Below are positions 53,855 to 62,468 of a DNA stretch of 64,000 bases, piece after piece (within the stretch, counting starts at the first letter, position 1; the number at the start of each line of letters is the position of its first letter). Both the position numbers and the translations under genes were made by a program. The DNA comes from CADEEX01 sp964577955 (lineage in GTDB: Bacteria > Acidobacteriota > Vicinamibacteria > Vicinamibacterales > CAVVIG01). The stretch lies in the NCBI GenBank assembly GCA_964577955.1, contig CAZOAZ010000002.1, positions 124,001-188,000 of the forward strand, given 5' to 3'. The notes under the pieces were generated by a model that was not told the origin of the DNA, made no database searches, and saw only the letters and a list, made by a program, of their open reading frames with translations.

Positions 53855-56800
53855 GTGACCGATCAAAATGCGGCGACGGACAGGCTGAAGCCTGTCCCTA
53901 CCGGAATCACCTCGCAGCCGTTCGAATCGATCAGCGAGCTGCGCGACGCGCACGCACAGTTGATTGCGCTCGTCGACAGCGAGTTGCAGACGGACTCATC
54001 CGTCGACGGCGAACGGCAGGCCATCGAGCGGCATCTCGACGAAGCGGTGTCGTTCATCTACCGCAGCGCGGCAACCGGCGTGTTCCTCGAGCACGTCGGC
54101 GATCGCACGGCGGCCACCGTGCTCCTCGACTACTGGGTCTCGGCTCTGGCACGCGCCGGCCATCCGCTCGAATCGCAGCGGCTCCGCCCCTTCGACGCGG
54201 CCAAGCTGCCCGACCTCAGCGACAAACCGTGCCCCTTCAAGGGGCTCGACGCCTTCACGCTCGACGACCAGAAGTTCTTCTTCGGACGCGACGACGACAT
54301 CAAGGCCCTGGCGGCGCAGATCGTCGAGCATCCGCTGGTGATCGTGGCCGGGGCGTCGGGCAGCGGCAAGTCGTCGCTGGTGATGAGCGGCGCGCTGCCG
54401 GCGGTGAAGGCGCACGGCGGCTTTCGCTTGCTCGACGTGCTGCGGCCGGGCAACGCCGTGCTCGAACATCTCGCCAGGGCGGCGCAGGTCGGGGCGGCCG
54501 CCCCGGAACCGGGAACGCGGCTGCACGATGAGCCCGAACGGCTCGTGGCGTGGCTTGGCGGCGACGAGGCGCCCGCGACCATCATCACCATCGATCAGTT
54601 CGAGGAAGTCTTCACGCTCGCAAGCGACGGAGATCGACGGACGCTCGCCACCAGCCTGGCCAGGCTGCTCGACGGTCGCAAGCACCGCGTGGTGCTCACG
54701 ATTCGCGAGGAATTCCAGACCCGCTTCGTCGAGCTCGAGCCGCTGCGGCAGCACCTCGACAAGGCCTGGTATCACATGCGGCCGATGGGCTACGACGCGT
54801 TGCGGGCCGCGATCGATCGACCGGCGAGCCTCGTCAATCTCCAGTTCCAGCCGGGCATCGCCGACGAGCTCGTGAAGAGCGTCCTCGGGCAGCCGGCGGC
54901 CCTGCCGCTGCTGCAGTTCACGCTGCGTGCGCTCTGGGACCATCGCGACCGCAACCGGATTACGCGTGAGGTGTACGACAAGGTCGGCGATCCGCTGACG
55001 GCGCTGAAGGCCTCGGCCGACGCGTTCTACGACGGCGTGCCGCAGGAAACCAAGGACGAAGTCCGCCGCGTGCTGCTGGAACTCGTGCGGGTCGACGATT
55101 TCCTCGAAGCCTATCGTCAGCCCGTGCCGCTCTCGCGTCTCCTCGGCGCCGGCCGCGCGAACACCGCGGCCGTCGTCGCACTGCTCATTCAGAAGGACTA
55201 CCTGCGCACCTCGCCAGGCGCCGGCAACGACGAGCTCGTCGAAGTCAAACACGAATCGCTCATCCGCAACTGGCCGCGCTACGTCACCTGGATCGACGAG
55301 AAGCGGTTGATCCGCCGGCGGCGGCTCACAATTACCGAAGCGGCCGCCCGCTGGGAAAAGGATCGCAATCCCGAACTGCTCTTCAAGGGCTGGCAACTCG
55401 AAGAAGCCAGGAACTACCAGGATCTCTCGCCGTCCGAAAGCGCGTTTCTCGCCGCCAGCCAGGACGCCGCCGATCAGAGCAAACGCCAGAACGAGGAACG
55501 GATCCGCCGCGAAGGGCGCGTGCGGCTGCGCTGGCTGACGGTGGCGACGATCGCCGCCGCGAGCATCTCGGTCGCCTTTGCGATTCTCTGGCGGCGCGCC
55601 AACGAAACCGGCGACAAGGCGTCGCTGCTGGCCGAGCTCACGGGTGCACGGTTTCTCGCCGAAAGCGACCCGACCGCCGGCATCGTCGGCATCGGCCTCG
55701 CGATGGAGAGCCATCAGTCGGTTGCCGACGACGCGGACATGTGGGCCGCCTCGCTGCGGGCGATTTCCGGCGTGCCGGACACCGCGGTGACGCAGGCGAA
55801 GTTCGAACATCCCGATCTCGTCGACGCGTTCTGCCTGCAGAAGCCCGGGGATGCGGGGATCGCCGGCATCGTCACGCGCGGCCGCACCGACCTGCGTTTC
55901 TGGTCGGCGCGCGGTGTCGGGCTCGGCCACTTCGCGAGCGATCCGCCGGCGGATCCGATCGTCTTCGCTGGGGTCACGGCCGACGGCACCGGTCTGGTCG
56001 CGGTGTGGAAGGACGTCGTGCGGTGGTTCGATGAACGCGGCCAGGTCGTGAAGACCGTGAAGCCGGGAGCAGCGGTCAATGCCGCGGCCGCCAGCCGTAC
56101 GGGTGGGCGCCTCTTTCTGGCGTCGGCTGGCGGCGTGACCGTCCTCGGCGCCGACGGTGCGGCGCTTGGCGGTTTCGGCGAGGCGTACGGCCTCATCGAC
56201 GAAGTCGTTCCCAACGGCGACGGCACCGTGGCAGCGACGCTGCAAAGCGGTGTGCTGCGGATCTGGGACGTGCCGTCAGGACGGCCGCGCTTCGTCCCGA
56301 GCAATCCGCCGCCGCGGCGCGGCGCTCCCGGTCCAGTCGACACCTGGCCGCCGGAGGTGCGGTCCGTGCTGTTCGTGCCGACGCCGATCGGCGAAATCGT
56401 CCAGGCGATTGGCAGCGACGCCGTCACGCGGTGGTGGCGATCGGGCGACGGATCGCCGGCGCGGTTCGGCACCCGGCCGCCGGAGGCGATTGTCGCCGCG
56501 GCGTTCAGTCTCGACGGTCACACGGCGACGGTGTCGACCGAAGGGACGATCAAGGTGCTGGACGCGTACGGCCAGGAAGTCTCGCAGTGGCCGAGCCCGG
56601 GCATTGCCAAGATTGCGTTCGACAACAACAACCGGCAGATCGCCGGCGCGCCAGCCGTCGGCGGAACGGTCACCGTGTGGGATCTGAACGGTCTCCACGC
56701 GACGACACTGCGCGGCCACGCCGCGGCGATCAAGTCGACGGTGTTCGACGCCTCGGGCGCGTTTCTCCTGACCTCGTCGTTCGACAATACGGCGCGCTTG

Positions 56801-57898
56801 TGGAATCTCCGCCAGCGGCTCGGCGCGACGCTGAGCGACCATGACGGATCGTTCAAGCGCGTCGCCTTCAGCCCGGACGGCAAGCAGCTGGTGACGACCA
56901 ACGACTATTCGCTGCGCGTCTGGAATCCGGCCTTCACGTCGTTCAGGGAGTTCAACGGCCATCGCGACGCCATCCTCGAGACGCAGTTCAGCGCGGATAG
57001 CCAGCGTCTTCTGACCGTCTCGCTCGACGGATCGGCGCGGGTGTGGACGATTCAGGACGGCGCCTCGCAGGCGCTGACGATTCCGGATGGGGTGATGGAC
57101 CACGCCGCCTTCAGCCCGGACACTCGCGAGATCGTCACGACCTCGTCCGACGGCACGGCGCGAATCTGGAGTGTCAGCGGGCAACCGGTCCGGACGCTGG
57201 CCTCGGGGGGCGTCATCGATGCGATCTTCAGCCGCGACGGCACGCGGCTGCTGACGGTCGGCCGCGACAAACTTGAACTCTGGGATCGGAACGGTCGCTC
57301 GATTGCCGCGCTCACCGGCCAGTTCACCAACATCGTGTTTTCGGCCGACGGTCAGCGCTTCGTCACGAGCGACGACAAAGGCCTGCAGGTCTGGTCCGCG
57401 GACGGCAAGCCTGGCAATCGCATCGAGCTTGCGAGGGTCGCGAACATCGGCTTCGCCGAAAACAGTACGCGGCTGTTTTCGGCAACCGGCGACGGCGCAA
57501 TCGCGCTCTGGGATCTCAACGGGCTGCGCATCACCGGTTTCAATGCCGGTGAATTGCAGAATGCCGTGCTCAGCCGCGACGGCCGTCTCATCGCGGTCAG
57601 CAATGCGGATCGCCGGCTGCGGCTCTGGAACTGGACGGGACAACTGCTCGCGACCATCAACGCCGACACGCTGTCGCTCAGTCCGGACGGCGCGTTCATC
57701 GCGACGATTCTGCAGTCGCAGAACACACCGCGCGTCTGGCCGATTTCGCGCGCGGGTTACGCACAGCGGCTGGCCAACCTGCAGTTGCCGTGTCTGACGC
57801 CCTCGGAACTGCGCGAAGGGCTACTATTGGAGGACGCCGAGGCTCAACAGCAAGTGAGCCGCTGCCAGGCGACTCCCGCGACAGGAGAGAGACGATGA
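53855..57898 (+). CDS. nSTAND-type NTPase with transmembrane segment and WD40-like repeats
   Basis: The GTG at 53855 follows AGGGAGG. A longer frame from 53576 runs inside the TIR gene and was rejected. The 1347-aa product has an N-terminal helical region (about 10-115) and a nSTAND1-like start (KPCPFKGLDAFTLDDQKFFFGRDDD). Walker A is in VIVAGASGSGKSSLVMSGAL (about residues 163-180) and Walker B in ATIITIDQFEEVF (about 243-255). A helical signalling region, a membrane helix (TVATIAAASISVAFAIL, about 560) and about fourteen WD40-like repeats follow (SKTVFDASGAFLLTSSFDNT, AFSPDGKQLVTTNDYSLRVW). A family B repeat codes DRLKPVPT near the N-terminus. It probably senses a signal through the propeller and switches the TIR protein. 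Confidence 0.88.
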   Translation: MTDQNAATDRLKPVPTGITSQPFESISELRDAHAQLIALVDSELQTDSSVDGERQAIERHLDEAVSFIYRSAATGVFLEHVGDRTAATVLLDYWVSALARAGHPLESQRLRPFDAAKLPDLSDKPCPFKGLDAFTLDDQKFFFGRDDDIKALAAQIVEHPLVIVAGASGSGKSSLVMSGALPAVKAHGGFRLLDVLRPGNAVLEHLARAAQVGAAAPEPGTRLHDEPERLVAWLGGDEAPATIITIDQFEEVFTLASDGDRRTLATSLARLLDGRKHRVVLTIREEFQTRFVELEPLRQHLDKAWYHMRPMGYDALRAAIDRPASLVNLQFQPGIADELVKSVLGQPAALPLLQFTLRALWDHRDRNRITREVYDKVGDPLTALKASADAFYDGVPQETKDEVRRVLLELVRVDDFLEAYRQPVPLSRLLGAGRANTAAVVALLIQKDYLRTSPGAGNDELVEVKHESLIRNWPRYVTWIDEKRLIRRRRLTITEAAARWEKDRNPELLFKGWQLEEARNYQDLSPSESAFLAASQDAADQSKRQNEERIRREGRVRLRWLTVATIAAASISVAFAILWRRANETGDKASLLAELTGARFLAESDPTAGIVGIGLAMESHQSVADDADMWAASLRAISGVPDTAVTQAKFEHPDLVDAFCLQKPGDAGIAGIVTRGRTDLRFWSARGVGLGHFASDPPADPIVFAGVTADGTGLVAVWKDVVRWFDERGQVVKTVKPGAAVNAAAASRTGGRLFLASAGGVTVLGADGAALGGFGEAYGLIDEVVPNGDGTVAATLQSGVLRIWDVPSGRPRFVPSNPPPRRGAPGPVDTWPPEVRSVLFVPTPIGEIVQAIGSDAVTRWWRSGDGSPARFGTRPPEAIVAAAFSLDGHTATVSTEGTIKVLDAYGQEVSQWPSPGIAKIAFDNNNRQIAGAPAVGGTVTVWDLNGLHATTLRGHAAAIKSTVFDASGAFLLTSSFDNTARLWNLRQRLGATLSDHDGSFKRVAFSPDGKQLVTTNDYSLRVWNPAFTSFREFNGHRDAILETQFSADSQRLLTVSLDGSARVWTIQDGASQALTIPDGVMDHAAFSPDTREIVTTSSDGTARIWSVSGQPVRTLASGGVIDAIFSRDGTRLLTVGRDKLELWDRNGRSIAALTGQFTNIVFSADGQRFVTSDDKGLQVWSADGKPGNRIELARVANIGFAENSTRLFSATGDGAIALWDLNGLRITGFNAGELQNAVLSRDGRLIAVSNADRRLRLWNWTGQLLATINADTLSLSPDGAFIATILQSQNTPRVWPISRAGYAQRLANLQLPCLTPSELREGLLLEDAEAQQQVSRCQATPATGERR
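53876..53903. repeat. Repeat family B copy inside STAND gene
   Basis: GGACAGGCTGAAGCCTGTCC plus CTACC lies in frame just after the start and encodes DRLKPVPT. Confidence 0.75.
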
Positions 57899-58737
57899 TC
57901 GGCACGTCGGTCCGCCTTCGCCAAGGCTTCGGCGGACAAGCAGCTGTGGCGGCGATGCTGCTCGTGGCCAGCGCGGGTCTGGCCGCGCAAAGCGCGATTC
58001 GCGCCAACCGTTACAACACCGTGAGCCGCATCGTGCGTCCCACGGTGATCACCTGCCAGAACGGCCAGTATTCGGAGGAAGGCAAGGGACGCGTCGCCAC
58101 TGAAGACGCACAGTGCCAGCGGCAACGGATGAACGCGACCGCGGTGGCGATTTCGGTCGCGCCGTCGTCGTACGCCACGATCGACAATCCCCCGTGCACA
58201 CTCGGCAACACCGACGCCACGGCGCTGGCGCTCGCCCGCACGCAGATCGGCGGCACGGTGACCAACGCGGCTCTCTACAGCGCGCTGCAGCGCCGCGCGG
58301 AACTCCTCGGCAGCGACGCGTCGCTCCTGGCGCAGGGGTCCGCCGGCGCCCAGGCCAACACCTCCACCTGTCAGCTTTTCGTGCTGCGCGTCCCCGTGCG
58401 GGCGAGCGCCATCCGCCTCGTGGAATTCCAGGCCAATCAGAATCAGAAGAGCGACAACCAGCGCTGCTTCGACGCGCGCGTCGGGCCGTCCAAGACCGGC
58501 GACTACGCGCTCTACCCCGCGAGCGGCAGTTGTGCCATCGCGTGGTCCGGCTGGCAATCCGGATTGGTCGTCGACGACCCGGGCACGAACAGCGCCCTCG
58601 TCACGGGCGTGTTCAAGAACTGGTCGAGCGATCGCACCCGCTCGGGTCAGATTTGGGTCTGGTACGGCGGCTCACCGGCTTCCGCGGTGACGACCGTCCC
58701 GCGCGCGCCCAGCGGCGTCACCGTCCGCCCACGCTGA
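57895..58737 (+). CDS. Secreted protein of unknown function, third gene of TIR-STAND locus
   Basis: The ATG at 57895 overlaps the STAND stop by ATGA and follows GGAGAG. The 280-aa product starts MIGTSVRLRQGFGGQ, a peptide coded by a family D repeat. A hydrophobic segment ending in LLVASAGLAAQ follows and should act as a signal. The mature part has ITCQNGQYSEEGKGRVATED, STCQLFVLRVPVRASAIRLVE and NQRCFDARVGPSKTGDYALY, with several cysteines that could pair. No family was recognised. Its overlap with the STAND gene implies co-expression, but whether it is part of the system is unproven. Confidence 0.78.
   Translation: MIGTSVRLRQGFGGQAAVAAMLLVASAGLAAQSAIRANRYNTVSRIVRPTVITCQNGQYSEEGKGRVATEDAQCQRQRMNATAVAISVAPSSYATIDNPPCTLGNTDATALALARTQIGGTVTNAALYSALQRRAELLGSDASLLAQGSAGAQANTSTCQLFVLRVPVRASAIRLVEFQANQNQKSDNQRCFDARVGPSKTGDYALYPASGSCAIAWSGWQSGLVVDDPGTNSALVTGVFKNWSSDRTRSGQIWVWYGGSPASAVTTVPRAPSGVTVRPR
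57910..57937. repeat. Repeat family D copy inside coding sequence
   Basis: TCCGCCTTCGCCAAGGCTTC with GGCGGAC completes the palindrome and encodes RLRQGFGGQ immediately before the signal helix. Confidence 0.8.
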
Positions 58738-59023
58738 AAATGCGCCACGAAAGCACGAAAAGCATTCTCACCACTGAGGTCAGGGAGTTCGCAGAGACAT
58801 CCAGACTGAATTCGACGCGGCGCCGCGAAGCGGCGGCGTCAGCGTGAACGAGTCGCAGAAACGAGACGAACATGGATCGACAAAGTCTCGTTTCTGCGGC
58901 TCGATCACGCTGACCGCGCGGCTACGCCGGCCGGCCCGCGTCGAATCTCTGTGTTCTCTGTGACCTCTGTGGTGATCTTCTTGAATTTCGTGTCTTCGTG
59001 TTTTCGCGGCGCATTTGGAACCC
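58738..59023. repeat. Long imperfect palindrome, family E-like
   Basis: Nearly all of the gap of about 364 bases from 58738 to 59101 is one imperfect inverted repeat. The outer arms match AATGCGCC(A/G)CGAAA and its complement near 59015. The inner stem CGCAGAAACGAGAC pairs perfectly with GTCTCGTTTCTGCG across a 17-base loop near 58880. The stretch 59024-59101 holds no recognisable gene. Confidence 0.8.
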
Positions 59024-59101
59024 TAGCGCGCCAGTCGACGATGCTCGAAGCGCACACCGGCTTCGGGTCCGGTTCCGATCTTGCTGACGACCATCACGAT
59101 A

Positions 59102-59977
59102 TCAGACCCGTTCGCGGACGACCTGACGCGCGTCCTTGTCGAAGCGGACGGCAATCAGGCGCGGATGCCGCAGCTTGTTGTCGGGCGTCCATTCGGCGAA
59201 TCCCACCTGGACGACGACCTCCGGCTTGACCCAGTGGACGCGCAGTCGCGGCAGCCCGACGGCCTTCGTGAACGGCGGCGTTTCGCGGTGCAACGCCTCG
59301 AAGCGCTGACGCAGGTCGACGAGGAGCGCCGTATTGAATCCGGTGCCCACCTTGCCGGCAAACACGAAGTCGTCGCCCTCGAAGTAACCGAGCAGCAGCG
59401 CACCCAGCCCGACGCGCGCCCCCTGCGGATCGGTGAAGCCGCCGATGACCAGTTCCTGCGACGCATCGCACTTCATCTTGAGCCAGTGTTTCGATCGCTT
59501 GTGCTCGTACGGCGAGTCGAGCCGCTTGGCGATCACGCCTTCCCACCCCTCGCGGCAGGCGCGCTCCCACGGCGCGGGTTCGTCGAGCGGCCGCACCTGC
59601 GCGATGGGCAGCACGAACGGAATCGTCGCCAGCAGACGCCGCCGTTCGACCAGCGTGAGCTTCGTCACATCGCGTCCGTTCAGCCACAGGATGTCGAAGA
59701 CGTTGTAGTCGGCGTCGCCCTGGCGGCCCCAGCCACCGGTCGCTTCGCCGTCGAGAATCGCGCTCTCGATGGGAAGGGCGCCAACCGCACGCGCGACCGC
59801 GGGATACGCCGCGGTCCACGACAACCGGTTGCGTGACCACAACTGGACGTCGGTGCCGTCCTTGTACGCGAGCATCCGGATCCCATCGAGCTTGCGCTCG
59901 AAGGTCCACTCCGGACCTTGAAAGCGGTCTTTGATGAGGGTAGCCGCCATCGGCTCGAGCCACTCGGGAAGACGCAT
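59102..59977 (-). CDS. ATP-dependent DNA ligase (LigD ligase-domain type)
   Basis: The ATG at 59977 (MRLPEWLEPMAATLIKDRF) gives 291 residues, about the length of a stand-alone LigD ligase domain. The longer frame from 60112 overlaps the divergent gene. Lys29 in FERKLDGIRML is the adenylation site. ESAILDGEATG, YNVFDILWLNGRDV, GWEGVIAKRLDSPYEHKRS and KHWLKMKCDASQELVIGG cover the nucleotidyltransferase motifs through V. The OB fold follows, with GARVGLGALLLGYFEGDDFVFAGKVGTGF. No polymerase or nuclease module is fused and no Ku gene is adjacent. Confidence 0.9.
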   Translation of the reverse strand: MRLPEWLEPMAATLIKDRFQGPEWTFERKLDGIRMLAYKDGTDVQLWSRNRLSWTAAYPAVARAVGALPIESAILDGEATGGWGRQGDADYNVFDILWLNGRDVTKLTLVERRRLLATIPFVLPIAQVRPLDEPAPWERACREGWEGVIAKRLDSPYEHKRSKHWLKMKCDASQELVIGGFTDPQGARVGLGALLLGYFEGDDFVFAGKVGTGFNTALLVDLRQRFEALHRETPPFTKAVGLPRLRVHWVKPEVVVQVGFAEWTPDNKLRHPRLIAVRFDKDARQVVRERV

Positions 59978-60020
59978 CGCGACGTTTCTTATCACAGACG
60001 GCCACGTATAGACTGCGGCA

Positions 60021-61304
60021 GTGATGTATCGACGGCTCGCCGTCGCTTTCTCGATTCCACTGACCGTCTTCGCGGCCGTCGCGCTACTCGCCCAGCGGCC
60101 GGATGCCTTCACCAGTTCACGTGACCACGCGGCGATTCAATACTCCACTCGCGCGGTCGATACGAGCGCGACGCGCCTCAACCGCGGCCTCGAAACCGGC
60201 GCCGTCAGCCTGACCTTCGACAAGAACGCGGGCTATCTCCCTGCGATTCTGAGCGCGCTTGGCGTGCCGGTCGAATCGCAGCTGCTGGTCTTTTCGGAAA
60301 CCAGCGCGCAGGCGCCGCTCATCAAGCCGGCAAATCCGCGCGCGATCTATTTCAACGACACCACCGCGGTCGGCTGGGTCCGCGGCGCCGACACACTGGA
60401 AGTCGCCGCACACGATGCGCGGCAGGGCACGATCTTCTACGCGCTCGAGCAGCAGGCCGCGGCCCGCCCGCAATTGAAGCGGCGCGACGGCTGTCTCGAA
60501 TGCCACCTGACGTGGGACACGCTGGGCGTACCCGGGCTGACGATGATCAGTACGTTCCCGATGTCGGACGACAAACATGCCTACGCGTCCGGAGTAACCG
60601 TCGACCACCGCACCGACTTTGATCTCAGGTGGGGCGGATGGTATGTCACCGGCAAGTCCGTACCGGCGCGGCACTACGGCAACGCGCCGGTCATTCGTCC
60701 GGCGGCGGAGCTCAATCGCGCCGCCGGCCCGGCGCCGATCCTGTCGTCGGTCACGGGACAATTCGACACCGCCGGCTTCCTCAGTCCATACAGCGACGTC
60801 GTCGCCTCGATGGTCCTCGCCCACCAGACGCACATGACGAACCTGCTGACGCGGCTCGGGTGGGAAGCGCGTGTCGCGGAACAGAGCGGCGCCGATCCGA
60901 AACTCGTCCTCCGGATGCAGACCGCGGTGCGGGATTTCGTCGATTACCTGCTCTTCGCCGACGAGGCGCCGTTCCCGCGCCGGATTGAGGGCGTGTCCGG
61001 CTTCGCCGAGGCCTTTGCGAAACTCGGGCCGAAGGATCAGCAGGGACGATCGCTGCGCGATCTGGATCTCACACGGCGTCTGCTGAAGTATCCGTGCAGC
61101 TACTTGATCTATTCGCCGGCCTTCGACGCGCTGCCCGCGAGCACGCTTGACGCCGTGTATCGCCGCATGTGGATGGTTCTCTCAGGCGAGGACGGCGCAA
61201 AGCGCTACGCGAGTCTGACGCTGGCCGACCGCACCGCGGTCGTCGACATCCTGCGCGAGACCAAGAAGAATCTGCCCGCGTACTTTGCGACCGTCACCAA
61301 ATGA
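60021..61304 (+). CDS. Exported single-haem c-type protein of unknown role
   Basis: This 427-aa protein has a signal-like start (RRLAVAFSIPLTVFAAVALLAQ). A single CLECH haem site lies in KRRDGCLECHLTWDTLGVPG at about residue 157. Other notable segments are RAIYFNDTTAVGWVRGADTLEV, SGVTVDHRTDFDLRWGGWYVTGK and VLAHQTHMTNLLTRLGWEAR. It is much longer than a class I cytochrome and has only one haem motif, so it may be an enzyme or assembly factor. It is probably periplasmic. Its start is 43 bases from the divergent ligase start. Confidence 0.78.
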   Translation: MMYRRLAVAFSIPLTVFAAVALLAQRPDAFTSSRDHAAIQYSTRAVDTSATRLNRGLETGAVSLTFDKNAGYLPAILSALGVPVESQLLVFSETSAQAPLIKPANPRAIYFNDTTAVGWVRGADTLEVAAHDARQGTIFYALEQQAAARPQLKRRDGCLECHLTWDTLGVPGLTMISTFPMSDDKHAYASGVTVDHRTDFDLRWGGWYVTGKSVPARHYGNAPVIRPAAELNRAAGPAPILSSVTGQFDTAGFLSPYSDVVASMVLAHQTHMTNLLTRLGWEARVAEQSGADPKLVLRMQTAVRDFVDYLLFADEAPFPRRIEGVSGFAEAFAKLGPKDQQGRSLRDLDLTRRLLKYPCSYLIYSPAFDALPASTLDAVYRRMWMVLSGEDGAKRYASLTLADRTAVVDILRETKKNLPAYFATVTK

Positions 61305-61307
61305 CGA

Positions 61308-61375
61308 CGGCGTCCGGCTTCAACCGGACCCGCGACTGAGATCGTGTCGGACAGGCTAAAGCCTGTCCCTACGGT
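61308..61375. repeat. Repeat family B, two copies
   Basis: GGCGTCCGGCTTCAACCGGA and GGACAGGCTAAAGCCTGTCC lie between convergent genes and reach the stop of the FMN-binding gene. Confidence 0.75.
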
Positions 61376-61911
61376 GTCAGGAGTGCGCGGGCGATGCGGC
61401 GGGCGCTGTTGCGGATCGCGCGGGTCGCGCTCAGATTGGTAATCGACGCGCGCGAGATGGCATCGACATCCGCGCCGACCTTGAAGGGATCGCGGATGTT
61501 CTTGCCGGCGAATTGCGCGGGAAATTCCTTGAGCTCGATCGAGAAGTAGCCGTACGGCTCGTGGTGCTCGGCGACGATGACACCGGTGAGCAGGCCGCGC
61601 ATGTCCATCCCGACCAGCATCTTGATGGGGCCGTCGTAACCGCGCTCGAGCGGCTCGAGCTCGGTGGTCCAGAACGCCAGGCCGACGACCGGCCGCGTGC
61701 CCGCGCTCTCGGGCCCGTAGGCCTTGAAGTGCGGCGGCGACGGCTCCTTGGCCGAGAAGCCGGCGGCGGCCGGGAACAGCTGCGTCAACTGCGCGAGCAG
61801 TTTGCCCTCGGGCGGAGCCTGGCCTGCGGCTATCATCGTGGAGCCGGCCTGGTCCGCCGTAGCCACGGCGAAGGCGGAGGCGAGCGCGGCCACGATCAGC
61901 ATGCGGCGCAT
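61369..61911 (-). CDS. Exported FMN-binding domain protein
   Basis: This 180-aa protein has a signal-like start (MLIVAALASAFAVATADQAGS), part of which is read from a family D repeat. The fold resembles the FMN-binding domain of NosR/RnfG: FKAYGPESAGTRPVVGLAFWTTE, KMLVGMDMRGLLTGVIVAEHHEPYGY and the FMN attachment-like DAISRASITNLS. In RnfG-type proteins FMN is joined through phosphate to a Thr in this motif. The isoalloxazine partner and electron donor are unknown. Divergent from the 61931 gene by 19 bases. Confidence 0.8.
   Translation of the reverse strand: MRRMLIVAALASAFAVATADQAGSTMIAAGQAPPEGKLLAQLTQLFPAAAGFSAKEPSPPHFKAYGPESAGTRPVVGLAFWTTELEPLERGYDGPIKMLVGMDMRGLLTGVIVAEHHEPYGYFSIELKEFPAQFAGKNIRDPFKVGADVDAISRASITNLSATRAIRNSARRIARALLTP
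61851..61880. repeat. Repeat family D copy in FMN-binding gene signal peptide
   Basis: GGTCCGCCGTAGCCACGGCG, continuing AAGGCGGAGG, codes AFAVATADQ in frame. Confidence 0.7.
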
Positions 61912-61930
61912 GGACGGTAGTGATTATCAC

Positions 61931-62392
61931 ATGACGAAGTTTGCGGCTGCGATGCTCGGGCTCGTGATCGTCGCGACGCCGGCGACACTTTTGTCGCAAC
62001 GCGCCAGCGACCGTCTGACCAACGCGAAGGCCCTGCAGTGCGTGTTCTCGACGCTCACGACCGGCGACTGGAAGGCCGGAGCCGCGTCGGCGGAAACGAA
62101 ACCGGTCAACATCAAGATCGGCTTCGACGAAATCGACGCGGATGACGGCACCGCGCGCGTGATCGGAGCCTTCGGTCCCTCGGAAATCGTGGTGCGTCAG
62201 TCAGGCGGCGTGCTGCATTTCTTGCAGTCGTTCCGCGAGGGGCCGCTCTACGTGACGACGATCTTCCCGTACGAAAGCCGGCCGGGACTGCTGCGCGCGG
62301 TACACACGCGACACGAATTCACGGAAGTGTCGCTGCCCGGGTTCACATCGCGCCCTGAACAGTACGTTGGGGACTGCGAAGTGACGAAATGA
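61931..62392 (+). CDS. Small secreted protein of unknown function
   Basis: The ATG at 61931 gives 153 residues. An earlier frame from 61724 would read through the divergent FMN-binding gene and was rejected. A signal peptide (FAAAMLGLVIVATPATLLSQ) is followed by NAKALQCVFSTLTTGDW, then a beta-rich part (NIKIGFDEIDADDGTARVIG, EIVVRQSGGVLHFLQSFR, PLYVTTIFPYESRPGLLRA). No motif was recognised. It shares a short intergenic region with the FMN-binding gene, so the two may be co-regulated. Confidence 0.72.
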   Translation: MTKFAAAMLGLVIVATPATLLSQRASDRLTNAKALQCVFSTLTTGDWKAGAASAETKPVNIKIGFDEIDADDGTARVIGAFGPSEIVVRQSGGVLHFLQSFREGPLYVTTIFPYESRPGLLRAVHTRHEFTEVSLPGFTSRPEQYVGDCEVTK

Positions 62393-62468
62393 GCGGACAG
62401 GCTAAAGCCTGTCCCTCCCGTAGACGCCGGACGAAACATCGGTAGGGACAGGCTTTAGCCTGTCCGCT
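62391..62468. repeat. Repeat family B, inverted pair
   Basis: GAGCGGACAGGCTAAAGCCT and AGGCTTTAGCCTGTCCGCTC face each other across about 20 bases between convergent genes. This could fold into a two-way terminator. Confidence 0.8.

Noticed and set aside
53996..56245. 749-aa minus-strand frame within the STAND gene
   Set aside because: It has no domain and is complementary to Walker and WD40 sequence on the plus strand.
61724..61930. Upstream extension of the small secreted protein
   Set aside because: It runs opposite the FMN-binding gene and would hide the signal peptide that starts at 61931.
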